From: Capitulum mitella
Lineage: Eukaryota > Arthropoda > Thecostraca > Pollicipedomorpha > Pollicipedidae
DNA length: 64,000 nt
Assembly: GCA_030062745.1 (NCBI GenBank)
Contig: CP099842.1
Coordinates: forward strand, 372,001 to 436,000
Reading direction: 5' to 3'
The notes under the pieces were generated by a model, which was given only the letters and a program-made list of their open reading frames with translations, had not been told where the DNA came from and did not search any database. Shown piece after piece: positions 11,203 to 23,220 of this stretch (position 1 is its first letter; every line of letters begins with the position of its first letter). The position numbers and the translations under genes were made by a program.

Positions 11203-12715
11203 TTACACCACGGGAAGTCTAATTTCAACCGTAACATGCACCATTCAAACCTTCTATGCGACATAAAGACTTCTAACTTCTTAAGACTTCGACGACTTCT
11301 AACGACATGAAGAGCAATGTAGACGGGGGGTAATGGAAGACGTGCCAGCTAGCCTCAGTCTATGTCTGGTCTGTTCTGCTGCGTCGACATTTCGCTTGAG
11401 GAGCTTCCGTCAGCTCATCTGGCTCACGTACGCACGGAAAGCGAAGCGCGCAAAAACAAAATTGTAGATAAAATCGGTTGTATTTCGTACACATCTCAGC
11501 TGACAGCCACCGGGTTATGTGACAAGTAGTTTCGTATTCTTATAAACCTACAACATTGGCTATCAACGGTCCACTTTACGTCATTATACGCACGGTGCGT
11601 GTGGGGAACAGTCTTTCTGAAAGTGTTCATCCCGCTTCACTACGTTCGCCGGCTGGAGCGAGACGCCGTCACCCGACGAGCAAGCCTCCCAAGTAAAACA
11701 ATAACGCGGCTCGCCGAGAAGTGTATGTGCATGCCTCCTACGTGCTCTGCGTACAGTAACTATCTGCGGCTGTTCCTCGCAGATACAAAACGGACAAACC
11801 GCGTCCGGCGACACGGCAGGGGCCACACGTCCCGCTGAGTGCGGGCAGCGGCCACGAGCCGCACGGGCGTCCGAGGCGCTGGAGCTGTTCACGTGACCGG
11901 CCAGTCGTCAGAGGCCGCAGCCGCGGCCCGTTCGGCACCTCCTCGCCACTCGTCCACCGCCCCTCACAGCCGGCCGACACCACGGCGGCCGGACGAGCGG
12001 CTGCCGCGCGGACGAACCGCTGCCCGTACATCGCGACGCGTTTCACGCGCAGTCGCCGCAGCTGTGAACCGAAACGACGCAGCGCGCGGCCCCGGGCGAA
12101 CCGCTACCGCTGCCGCTCCCACCCCACCTCAGCCCCCACCGCATGCTGGGGGAGGGGACACAGAGGTCTCAAGCCCCACTGCCACGTTAATCGCGGGAAG
12201 GCACTGTTTCCCGCCCAAAGGTTACTGGTAAGCCACTTTTAGAATTCCGTTCAACAGGAAGCTCCAGCCCACGAGTTTGACCCCTGCGAGGATAGAGAAC
12301 AGGGGAAAATCCTTCAGGGGTTCGATGCAGGGGTCCCCTGAAAGAATACGTCGAAAAGGCGTGACTTACAGGAGCACGAGACAAGGGAGACCCTCTCCCC
12401 CATACAGAGCCTGACCCCCGCCAGGGACGTCCCAACCCGACCCGGGACAGTTTGGATCACCCGAACAGTCCGGCCCCTGCAGGGGCAGTCGGGACGACCG
12501 CAGGGTCAGCCCAGCCGCTGCCGGGGACCAGCCCAGCACGCACCTCATCCCCGGCACGCCACGGTACAGGGCCGGAGCAGTCCGACCCAGACGCGGCGGC
12601 TCCGGTCGGGGCCGGTGCGGCCGGTGCCGGCGGCCCGGCGGCTCCGGCAGGGCCGCGTCGCCGGCACCGGGGCCGGCACGCGGCGCCCGCCGCCGGCCGT
12701 CTGCCGCTCGCCAGG
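11203..12715. other. CpG-rich region downstream of Phafin; 3' UTR likely
   Basis: No coding exon is recognised. The part next to 12715 is probably Phafin 3' UTR. The stretch 11820-12150 is very GC-rich and open in several frames on both strands, which I attribute to composition. No canonical minus-strand AATAAA was found here, so the 3' end is unplaced. Confidence 0.4.
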
Positions 12716-12805
12716 TCAGTTGAGCCCGTCGGCGCCGGCGGCCGCCTCGCCCTCGGGCGCCGGCGCGTCCCCGGTCTCCGCCGCCGACTTGCGGTAGAAC
12801 TGGGT
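12716..12805 (-). CDS. PLEKHF2: Phafin terminal exon copy A (distal)
   Basis: Phase-0 exon following GCCGACAG. It encodes a 29-residue tail starting TQFYRKSAAETGD and ending AAAGADGLN, stop TGA at 12718-12716. It is the longest of the three alternatives and the last in transcript order. Its tail after TGD differs entirely from copies B and C. Confidence 0.7.
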   Translation of the reverse strand, partial: TQFYRKSAAETGDAPAPEGEAAAGADGLN

Positions 12806-15800
12806 CTGTCGGCAGCCGAGCGCATCAGTCAACACAGACCGGCGTGTCCCCGGTGTCCGCCGCAGAGTTGCGGTAGAACTGGGTCTGCCGGCAGCCGAGC
12901 GCATCAGTCAACACAGACCGGCGTGTCCCCGGTGTCCGCCGCAGAGTTGCGGTAGAAATGGGTCTGCCCGCAGCCGAGCGCATCAGTTAATACCGTTTGC
13001 TGCACAGGTGGACAACAGAACACTCACACCAGAGCTTTTACATAGTACAACAGTGAACTGGAGACAAGGCTCCTGTAGTTCTACGACAATGAAGTGGAGA
13101 TGGGCTCCTGCAGTCGAAGTGCAATGAACCGAAAGCAGGGCTCCTACAGCCGTAATGCAATGAAGTGAAGACCTGGTTTCTACAGTCTGAACACAATGAA
13201 CTGAAAACAGGACCCCCACACCCATAATACAATGAACTGGGAAAAGCGGCCCCTGCAGTCGTAACACAACGAAACTGGGCTCCTACGGCCATACAATACT
13301 GATATGATGCCAAAAACTGCAAGTTTACTACAACGAGTTGAAGATATCATTACAGCTACCTGGGACGTCGCTGCTCTACACTGAGGTGACAGCAGACCCC
13401 TACAGTGCAGCAGTGTCATATCGAGCTAGGGGCAGCCAGCGCCCCAGCCGCCTTACCCTGTTCGGCTCCTGGGCGGCGGCGTTACCGTTGGAGACATCCT
13501 CATCAGACTCGTCCGAAGAAGAATCCACCGAGTTCTGGTGCACGGGGCGCGTGTCTGAAATACGGACACGGTCAGCGTTACGCCGCGTTCATATGCGACG
13601 GACCACAACGGGCGGCTGGTGCCAACGGCGGTGACGTCGAGAGGCGCCCCGGCCAAGTGCCATGACGAATCGCATACGGTACGACAACCAACGGTATGGA
13701 ACTCATCGTTCGACGTTAGAGATCTCTCATACAAACGCCAACCCACAAGCGCATGCAAAAGTAAAAATGGCACCGCAGCACTGGATCCATCCCAGTCCAT
13801 CATCTACCCACAGCGGCTCGCGGAGTGACGAAAGACTTTACGCTTTCATTTATTTACCTACAACTCTTCGCCGAACGAGGCAAATTTCTTGGAAAGCGAA
13901 GGGCTGTGCAGAATAATTAATCCAGTCGAGTGGTAGGAAATCGCGGTCCCAGGTGACCACATCTCAACCACCGGTCGCATTATCGTCCAGGCGACCAAAC
14001 GAAACGATGTGTCAGGACACAGGAGACCGCGTTTACGACTCTGCAGAACTATTGCAACCTGATGTTCACCAGGGTGTCTCGCAACCACCGAGTTACTCCT
14101 GAGATTTCTAGACTGTTGTCCATCTCGGGAAGCACAGAACACATTTCGATAGTTCTGAGTGCAATCGATAATCAGTAAACGACAGACCCGGTGCAGACTT
14201 ATTCAGACCTTCGTTCAATGACGACAGCACAGGTCAGCCCAACACAGCAAAATGAACAGCCATGAGCAGATTGATGTACTAAGGCGCAATAGTCCCTAGA
14301 TCGTCTGCTTCAGGACGCACTGCCCCCGTGGTCATATGGTGCCAAAATCTCTAACAATGCATGTCAGTGGGGAGGGGGTATCTATGCGGCAGCCACAAAT
14401 GATCGCGGGTGTGTTGCTCCGTAATACGATACACTACCGCTTGATTATGCCACGACTTCGTGGAAATTCGCGAAGCGCAATATCGGAATCCGATTACCAT
14501 GTTCTCTACCACTACCAAACTCCATGCATCACACGTTGTAACCAGAGGTCAACCAAGGTCAGCAGACCAAATCGGATCACGACATGACCTCCGATATTTC
14601 ATGAGTATATGTGTTAGAATTTCGACAGAAGCCCAAGAATGGCATTTTTGATATGTGCCTTTTGCCAGTCCAAAGCTACGATGGAGAAACAAGAGAAGAC
14701 ATAAACGTGACCAGTGACCCGTTAGTTAAATTAACGAATCTGGAACTGGACACAAAACGCCGCTCCTTTCCATGTTTGTGATCCCAAATGGAGCATGTTC
14801 GCTCCGGTACTACAAACGGCAGCCCATTCGCCAACGGCGCGACGGACAGCACAACTGCTACGGTTTCATAGCTGTCAGCCCATTTGCTACGGTTTCGCGA
14901 CGAAAAATGGTACTTGGTTAGGACCAGCACCTAGCAACTACGGAATCCAAACCCGGACAAAATCGATGCTTGCCCGTCAATGGCCCGGTTTCGAAACACT
15001 CATATGCAGGGAGAAAGACGCGGTGGTGGTGGCTGCGGATCATGCATAAATTCCTCATTAATCAACATCCGAATCACACCACGCCCGAATGCCAACACTC
15101 CATCTCCAGTGTCAGCAGCCGACCCACACAACCTCCGGTGTCAACACCCGACCCACACAACCTCCGGTGTCAGCACACGACCCACACAACCTCCGGTGTC
15201 AACACCCGACCCACACAACCTCCGGTGTCAGCAGCCGACCCACACAACCTCCGGTGTCAGCACACGATCCACACAACCTCCGGTGTCAGCACACGATCCA
15301 CACAACCTCCGGTGTCAGCACACGATCCACACAACCTCCGGTGTCAGCACACGGCACACACAATCTCCGGTGTCAGCAGCCGACCCACACAACCTCCGGT
15401 GTCAGCACCCGGCCCACACAACCTCCGTTGTCAGCACACGATTCACACAACCTCCGGTGTCAACACCCAACCCACACAACCTCTGGTGTCAACACCCGAT
15501 CCACACAACCTCCGGTGTCAGCACACGATTCACACAACCTCCGGTGTCAACACCCAACCCACACAACCTCTGGTGTCAACACCCGATCCACACAACCTCC
15601 GTTGTCAGCACCCGACCCACACAACCTCCGGTGTCAGCACATGACCCACACAACCTCCGGTGTCAGCACATGACCCACACTACCGGGCAACGCCAGTGCG
15701 GAGCGAGCCGTCTCACCAAAGCTGTCCCACCAGAGGGCGACCTGCGACAGGGTCGGCGGGCCGCGCCGTGTCCTGGGCCGGCTGGCAGCCGCCGGCCGAC

Positions 15801-18800
15801 GCACCGGCTCGACAGCTTCGGCACGGGCGGCACACACAGGTGACGGACGACCGCGCGACACAACAGCGACAGCACCGCACTACAGCAACAACACTACAGC
15901 AACATCCCACCCGAGCAGCGGCGGCGGACAGACTGCAGCCAGCCCAGCAGTGACGGTACAGACAACTGGGCTCGGGTCACACCTGATAACGAACACACCA
16001 CTGGTGAAGTCCAGCCTGGCCGACTGTAACTCAGCTCCTGCCGAGCCCGTGGCGCTGCGTACATCTGTGAGAGAAACGACAGACAGCACGCCGACACACC
16101 ACGACAACGCGGCGGCCGACTCGCGCGGCAGTCAGCGCCGGCCGCCGGCCGCCTACCTCTGCTGTCGGCCGTCCGGCCGTCCTCCGCCTTGGCGCGGCTC
16201 AGCTCGTCGAAACAGGTCAGGCACACCCGCAGCGGCTTCGACGACTGACTGGGCAGCACCCATTTCTTGTTGGAGCACGGCCCGCACACCACCTTGCCGC
16301 ATTTCCTGGCGGAGAGTGGTCGCCGTCAGACGGGAGACGTCGGTCCGTACTCAGCGCGCAGGAGGGTCACGTGCGGGACACGCTCGCCGAGCCGGGGAGG
16401 CCAGACGAGCTGGGCAGCTGGCCCTCGGCGCAGCGCGGTCCACAGAGGAGAAGGCTGTTGTTATCAGCTCACAGTCTGCTGAAGGCGGAGCGCTGCACAT
16501 TTTGCGCACTGATCCTCTGAAGGGAGTGTTTCAAACATCAGGTTAACCCGCTGAAGGTGAAGGGACGCAGATATCATGTCGCGGCCCACATTAAGAGAAG
16601 GACATAATGTCCCGGCCCAAACGTTGGCTGAATTCAACATGCTTTTCGTATCCACTCACGGACCCTGCAGGTCGCGTGCTAAATCTCTCACCACAGGAAG
16701 CTGTAAGCTTCGTGAAACGGTCAACTGCAAACGATGCGCTATAGCTCCAAGCCACGGTCAACTGACCCGTCGTCTCTCCTACATCCACGCGTCACGCCTC
16801 TGCTCACAGTTCAATGGCGAGACGGTTATCCCAACCATGGCAACAATGCAACTGCAACGCCCCCGACACCACACGCACACACCGTTGCTGCCTTTCACAT
16901 CAAACACGGACACGACAACGGACCGAACAATGGACCAATCATCAGCACATTCAGGTCATACCTCTCATCGTAAGACAGGCACAGCTACAGTGTGGGTGGA
17001 ATGGCTGCAAAAAGAGCCATACGATATCAAGTGTGACATAAATTAGTCACTCTTCTTACCACTTTGAAGCTAAAAAACTGCAGCGCGCAACGTTTCGAAT
17101 GTCTTTCTGCTGTTAAATGACATCAGGTTTTCGTTCGTGAGGTGATACTGCAGTGTGTTTGTTCCTCCACGGTCGATCGATAGAACAGTTTGGACAGGTG
17201 GCGTTCGGATTAGGGCGGGGACACGGCGCAAGTTGGCACGTTGAGCTCGGGATTGCATTATTCCAGGTTCCAACGAACAATTTTGTCCCGTCCATGATCC
17301 ATCGCAATTCTGCCACATCAGTGGTATCATACATGCTCGAGACGCGGCCAAACACAGTGAAGTACTTTATCAGTTATTCATATACGACAGCCTTTCTCTG
17401 AAACCGAGGCCACAAAAGGGGGTACCACCCACCTCTGACCACAAAGTGCCGCAACCATCTCATTTTTAACAAACTCACCAGCGACCAGACAACAGAACAC
17501 GTGCTAGAATTTCGCTTCCAACAGTGGTCCTCCATTCCAACAGGGTTATAAGCGGGGTGTCGTGGAGCATGACAATGAGAAAAGAAAACCCGGCATGCTG
17601 ATCCGCGCTTCTGGCTTTCGACAAAAGAGCCACGAATCATTCTGGCCGAGTTGACGTCGAACACGCACCAAGGACACGACCAGCATGGAAGCAGGTTAGA
17701 TTCATGGCCTCGCTTTTCAGTGCACAATGCCCCAACACAACAGCCCTATTATCAAGCCGGCAAATAACTGCGCGCGTCTGCTGTGCGATGTATGATATGC
17801 ATCAACAGATGCCTAGTACGAGATTGCGGAAGCTGTGTGACGTCATCACAGCAAATTACGACGTCCTTGACAGCAGCCCGTGATACGACACATCACGCAA
17901 AGATATGCAAAGCTCAGCGCTCCGGTTTACATCAGCAACAATCTCCGCCACATCTGCTGAGCACAGGTCTTAAGATGGGATTTCGCAAGAACTCTACACT
18001 CACTCTAAAATCCGCCACAGTCCACACGAGCCTTTCGTACGGCGCAGGGGGCAAACATGCAGCCCACGACAAACAAATTACGGCTGTGAGTTAGCCGGTT
18101 AATGATCCACGTTCACAACTACCCCGGCTGTAAACGTGGTCACGTGACCGCCCCCGGTGCCGCACGTCGCTGCGAAGGTGCACTACCACCAGCGGCAGGA
18201 CTCTGGGCACCGGGCACCTCCCGTCCCGGAGTCGCGCCCGCTGACTGGCCGGGCCGCGTCGCTGGACCGAGCTCACGCGAGTGGTCACCAGGACTCTCCC
18301 ACTGTCCGCGTCCGCCTCACAACAGACGCACGCCCGAACACACCGAGGCCTCCAGCTGAGAGGTAGCAGTCATGTCCAGGAATAAGAGGATTCGTTCAAG
18401 CCCGTTTGCGATCCCACCAAGTCACATTCGCACACAGATCGGGAGCTAACTTTCACCGCTGAGGATAACAGACTGCAGCAGCCGCCGTCTGCCAAACTGG
18501 CCGAGAACCACCGCACCGTGACGGGGCACAGCGGTAGCGGCACTCACGCTAAGCCGGGACCCGCAGTCCCGTGATCACACCCAGTCCCGGCCGGCCGGCG
18601 CAGTTCGCTCACCTGCAGTGGTGGCGGCGGTTGATGAGCGTGAACTGGCTCTTCTTGCAGTGCATGCAGCCGCTGGCCTCCGTGTCGGGCACCCAGACGG
18701 CGGCGTGGTCAGTGGCGCCCAGCTTACCGCCTGCCGGCAGGGAGGACCGACACCGGCCGGGCGTCACGTGCCGGTCAGAGACGGCCGGAGTGCCGGTCAC

Positions 18801-21800
18801 AGACGGCCGGAGGGTCGGTCACAGATGGCCGGAACAGGACCGGTCACCGCTTACCACCAGAGAATCCGTCTTCACATGCAGACACTCACACAGTCGTTAC
18901 TGATAACAGTTCCCGCATACGGGCTCACATGTGGGGACTCCCTGACAAACAGTTCCCGTCAACAGACGAAGAATCACATCCCACAGATACACAGATGCAC
19001 AAGTAGAGACATTACTAACCTTTCCCAAAGGAAGTTCAGATGGACAAGATAATCCAATAATAAAGTAACCTAACCGCATTCTCAAGAAATGAAACAGTAT
19101 GCAAAACTTTACGTCAGAAAAAATGCCGCATAAAACTGGTGATTCGCTGTAATGTACACTGCTGTCTTCAAAACCTAATTAATGCAACAGTCGGTGGGAA
19201 CAAAACTTGAGATAAACAACCGGTTGTCAACGACAAACGGACAGAATGCGTTTTTCTCGGCGACCAAGAAGTTCTCTGCGGCACAAGGGCATTGGGCAGT
19301 TCTCACCGCCCCAAAGATCGATGGACTGATCATCCGGCCACATGAAAAACGACTGCCACAGCCATCTTCACAATTTAAACACAAACGCAATATAAACAGG
19401 CACGCACTTGTCACACTGTACTCACAAAGTCGGCACGACAAGGCAGATGGACCTATCCGTCCACAAGTACAGCCACCAGAGCTGACGACAGATATCAAGG
19501 TATCGCGTAGCCTTGGCTAACTCATGTTTCCTGTCGCGACAAGCTCATCAAACACTTTGTCCGCAGAAACGCGGGGAAACACAACAGGCTGTCAAGCTCC
19601 ATCGGCTCCACATGACCTGCCAGTGCTGACGCCAGCCGCCAGAGCGCACTCACTCTTCTTCAGCAGGTCGTCCACGCACTTGTTGATGTGCGCCATCCAC
19701 TCGGCCTTCTCGGCGGCCGTGGCGGCGTACACGGCGAACGACTTGGTCAGCGTGCGCACCAGCCAGCCGTTTCGCAGCTGCGAGTCGTCCTCCAGCGACT
19801 CCAGCTTCACCTCCTCCAGCGGGATGATGTGCTGACAGTTGTACTGAAACCGGGACGGCGCCGTCAGACCACTGCCAGCGGCGCGCACAATGACAGCTCG
19901 TACACAATGACCCCATCGTGCCAGGCCCTCAAGAAAGGGAAACGTTTGCATGTCTACTCAGTGGGCCGCTTGAGGTTTGTTCACATCAGCCGCGCGAGAC
20001 TTCATATAAGATGGCTGGCTCATATCCAAAGGCAGCTGGATTTTTCGAAGACAGGCTACGACTCGCTGAGCTGCCGACATTGCAGATCTGTGCACACTCT
20101 CTAGCTATCTGCCGCTGATCGCGTTATCCATTATCTGACAAACACATCCAAGCCTGATAGAGACCGTGTAACAGAAACAGCGTTCAATAATGTCACCCTC
20201 GTGTTTGCACCCCACAATGACCAAACAAAGGGAAGAACGACAGTACACGGATGTTCAATGCAAATAAACATAAAATGTCTCAATGTACTGGTACGCCCGA
20301 GGGCAGCATCTGACCCGCACAATGAATGCATTCCCAAATATAAATTTCATTTCAATTTCTTTTTTCATTCAAAACTGTTCTAATAATAATAATCATCATA
20401 CGCTACTGTCAATTTTGAATGTGATTTCGCTTCCCTTTCACGCGATCAAATCAAAGCCACACCACCCGCAACCGCAAAACTGGCTGACATCGTCGAATTG
20501 GATATCGATATGACTTCACCTTCGATCAGTATGAGCGACGGGCAAGTGCTGAATCAGTTTAAACTATGTCGCAAGTTAAAAAAAAAACGTTGCCAATCGT
20601 CCACTCAAAGTCCAGCTGATCAAAACCCATTTCTCTGTTTGGTATTCGTTTGTTTTCCCGAATCTAACACATCGCATTAAAATGTTTTTTGTCGTTACTA
20701 CGTCTGATGGATCATCGGGCCTCGGAGATGGATCCTATCTCCCAAGTCCATTCCGAGTCTCAGCACCTGTCTCTTCCCAAACCTCAGAGCCCCTGTCCTC
20801 CTTCCATTTAAGTCTCAGAATCCATGTCCTCCCGGCCTCAGAGTCCATGTCCTCCCGGCCTCAGAGCCCCTGCTTTTCTGAAGGTTCCCCAGTCTCAGAG
20901 GAGCGGTGCGCTCCGCTGCGCAGTTGACGGCCGGTGCGGCCGATGTTCTCACCGCAGGTGGCGAGGCGTCACCCGCAGCACTCCGCCCCACACCTGCGCC
21001 CGCCGGCCGCAGCCAGGGCCGGATCGGGATCGATCGAGCGCCTCCGGGCGGCGGCGGCTCGAGCTCCGAGCCGACCCCGACCCCGACCCAGCTGCCGGCC
21101 CCGGCCGCCTTCAGCGGGCTCCCTAGGCCGCCGCGGCACCCGGCCACCGGTCCGCTGTCCGCGGGGCGCGACACCCGCGGGCGGAGAACCGCCGGCACAA
21201 CCGGTGACGGTGGTAAGCAGGGTTGGAAATCTGGTGTTTGTTCTTGGTGTCGGAGTATAAGCTTTATTCTGGGGTGCAAAATTTTGCAAACAGTAATGCT
21301 GGTTTAGGTTGGTGTTCTTGATGCAAGTCAGTTATGACATCATACCTGTTTCTTAATGAATGGAGACAGAGCCATCTGCTTAGTTAAAAATTTATCCACA
21401 TGGTTACAATGGAATTTTCTGATGGAGGCACAACATCAACTTTTACAGGATAAAACGCTTTTGAAGCACATATTTTCTGGTCTCCTTCAACACCAAAAAC
21501 AGCGCATTTTACAACGATGGTGATATGTGGCCAGAAAATGGCGCATCGGCGACCAACGATGTCTTATCGTATTTCGGATTCCTTGTGTTCCCAATTTCGC
21601 ATTTCGCGTTCCTCGTGATTCCAAAATGTTCATTTGAATGAATGAATGGCCGAATAAATGAATAACAGAACACGTAACTAAAAAAACGCAGCTGAGAAAA
21701 GAATCAAAAGCAGAGCATCGATGAAATTCGGAAAGCCAGTCCTGCGTCATCAACATGGTTGGCAAATAAAGTCCCAAATAAAAAGGATGAAAATATTTTT

Positions 21801-22668
21801 TTTTAGCCCCTTCCCTCGACAAGCTCTAAGACCTTCACAATTTACTACTGGGTACGAACCACCGAAATACGCCGAACCCGCAGGTACTTCGACGATACAT
21901 AATAAAAATTTACACATACAATTGTTTTATGCCTTTTATGGCCAAACTATGTGTATACATACAACAAATGACTCGGCTAAGTCTCGCTAGTGTAAACAAT
22001 GCTGACTTTATAATGTTGTGTATATATATATATATGTATTATATACGTCCAAATTAATATAATGATACACCAACAATGTTACGGACGGGCTGCCTGCCCT
22101 CACCGGCAGCTCTTCATCCCGCAGAGCGACCCCAAACCGGCTGCGTGCGACCCTTCACTCTGCGGCGACAACACCGGTCACCGAGCGGGCCCACAGTGCC
22201 CGGTCACGCGCCGCCGGGCTGGCATCGAGCCAGAGCGCACCGGTGCGGCGCACCGCTGCCGACCGGATTATACGCGCCGCACTCTGACCGCCGCCAGCGG
22301 CCGGCTCGCGACGAGCAAATGCTGCCCGCTGCGACAGACTTTTCAATCGAGACGGCCAGTCGGCTGCCCCGGCCCGGAGCAGGCCACGGAAGAGCCCGAC
22401 GCATGGCCGGCCCGCTCACCTTCTTCTTGTTGATGACGATGTTGCCGTAGATCAGGATGTCGTTGCAGAGGAAGAACTGGCGCGGCTTGGGCTTCTTGCG
22501 GCACATCTTGGTGAGCACGCCCTCGCCGACCAGCACGCGGCCGGGCACGGCCAGCGGCTGGCCCGAGCTGCCGAAGCAGCTCTCCACGATGGCGATGCGG
22601 CGCGAGTTGGCCTCGCTGTTCACTGTAACGTACAGCGGGCCGCCGTCAGCGTCGGCGGCGGATGCCAT
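12716..22668 (-). CDS. PLEKHF2: Phafin (PLEKHF1/2, fly rush) PH-FYVE endosomal protein
   Basis: Phosphoinositide-binding adaptor of early endosomes; Phafins bind PI3P and regulate endosome traffic and autophagy. Exons on minus: 22668-22420 (ATG 22668), 19843-19654, 18730-18613, 16305-16157, 13554-13457, then a terminal exon at 12963, 12884 or 12805. Donors and acceptors are canonical and the split codons (A|GC, AG|G, G|AC) restore the expected residues. Exons 1-2 hold the PH domain (GRVLVGEGVLTK, RQFFLCNDILIYGNIV, QHIIPLEEV, KSFAVYAAT). Exons 3-4 hold the FYVE finger: WVPD at 159, RRHHCR at 181-186, RVC at 212-214 and all eight cysteines (168, 171, 185, 188, 193, 196, 214, 217). Exon 5 encodes the Ser/Asp-rich tail. 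Length is 297 or 287 residues depending on the last exon; human Phafins are 250-280. The start agrees with the family N-terminus (SRRIAIVESCFG). The start exon lies in a CpG island. Confidence 0.95.
12825..12884 (-). CDS. PLEKHF2: Phafin terminal exon copy B (middle)
   Basis: Phase-0 exon following GCCGGCAG. It encodes TQFYRNSAADTGDTPVCVD and stops at 12827-12825. It is a 79-bp tandem copy of the neighbouring exons with its own acceptor and stop, so it is usable in place of A or C. Confidence 0.6.
   Translation of the reverse strand, partial: TQFYRNSAADTGDTPVCVD
12904..12963 (-). CDS. PLEKHF2: Phafin terminal exon copy C (proximal)
   Basis: Phase-0 exon following GCGGGCAG. It encodes THFYRNSAADTGDTPVCVD, one residue different from copy B, and stops at 12906-12904. 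It is the first acceptor reached from the exon 5 donor and so may be the default choice. Confidence 0.6.
   Translation of the reverse strand, partial: THFYRNSAADTGDTPVCVD
13040..13290. repeat. Degenerate 35-38 bp minisatellite in Phafin intron 5
   Basis: Six or seven diverged units share CAATGAA(C/G)TG and GGCTCCT(G/A)CAG. They fill most of the intron between exon 5 and the terminal exons. Confidence 0.75.
13555..15105. other. Phafin intron 4, 3' part
   Basis: Intronic DNA between exon 5 and the minisatellite. No exon, RNA gene or mobile element is recognised. Confidence 0.6.
15106..15690. repeat. 29-bp minisatellite, about 20 copies
   Basis: The unit contains CCCACACAACCTCCGGTGTC with small variants (CAACACCC, CAGCACAC and CAGCAGCC starts; GGTGT or GTTGT). 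Copies directly abut, with no unique spacers. It lies in Phafin intron 4. All three plus-strand frames are open because the unit lacks stops and 29 is not a multiple of 3. Confidence 0.97.
16306..18612. other. Phafin intron 3
   Basis: A 2.3-kb intron with no recognised gene or transposon. GC content rises towards exon 3 (18100-18612). Confidence 0.6.
18731..19653. other. Phafin intron 2
   Basis: Short intron. The first 110 bases past the exon (18770-18840) contain a few repeats of GACGGCCGGAG-like units; nothing else is recognised. Confidence 0.6.
19844..22419. other. Phafin intron 1
   Basis: A 2.6-kb intron. It contains short repeats of TCCCGGCCTCAGAG near 20830-20870, a GC-rich block at 20900-21200 open in many frames, and a short TA tract at 22021-22036. 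No separate gene is supported. Confidence 0.6.
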
Positions 22669-23220
22669 CTCGCTGCGCTGCCGGCCGGCCGGGACCGGGC
22701 GGGGAGGCGCGGCGCGGCGCGGACCGGCCGGCGGCGACTGGCGGCGCCGGCTCTGTTTACCCCACAGTCGGCGGCGCGGCCGCGTCACCTGACCAGCGGC
22801 GGCGCGCGGCCGGGCCCGGTTACACCGAGTCAGCCGGCAGACGGGCGGCCGGGGTCGCCGTCCGGCCGGAGCCGCCCTGAATCGGCCACCGGCAGACGGC
22901 CCGCGGCTGCGGCAGCGACACCACCGCGGCCCAGCTGGCGCCCAGGCAGCCGCCACAGCCCGAGACCGTCACAGCACGGCCGCAGACCGACCACCGGCAG
23001 AAAGCTCAACAGAACTTGGCGCAGTGGTTTCCAGGCGGCGCCACATAATCCCGTCCGCTAAAAACTCGCAGGCGCTGAGAGACCACCGCCCCCTGCCTCG
23101 CCCGGCCGACCAGACGGACCGACACTGTGCCAAGCAGAGTAAACCAATAACGGCGCCCGGCGGCGTCACACAGAAAACAGACAAATGGTGCCGACCAGTG
23201 CGGGCACCACTGCCGTAACG
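22669..23220 (-). promoter_or_regulatory. PLEKHF2: Probable Phafin promoter CpG island
   Basis: Dense CpG and GC from about 22100 to 23200 surrounds the Phafin start codon at 22668. This upstream half is the natural place for 5' UTR and promoter. No TATA box was seen; transcription start is unplaced. Confidence 0.5.

Larger units (their letters stand above)
12766..12985. repeat. 79-bp tandem triplication of Phafin terminal exon
   Basis: The acceptors at 12805, 12884 and 12963 are exactly 79 bp apart. B and C are nearly identical over exon and flank. A shares the acceptor flank and first 13 codons, then diverges. Confidence 0.9.

Noticed and set aside
12452..12955. Plus-strand GC-rich ORF opposite the Phafin 3' end
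   Set aside because: It lies antisense to the terminal exons, and no recognisable protein is encoded; GC-rich DNA lacks stops.
15106..15690. CRISPR-like array
   Set aside because: Repeat units abut directly with no unique spacers, and the DNA is eukaryotic.
14970..15843. Long ORFs of 194-287 codons encoding Thr/Pro/His-rich repeats
   Set aside because: They are translations of the 29-bp minisatellite in all three frames inside a Phafin intron, with no flanking domain.
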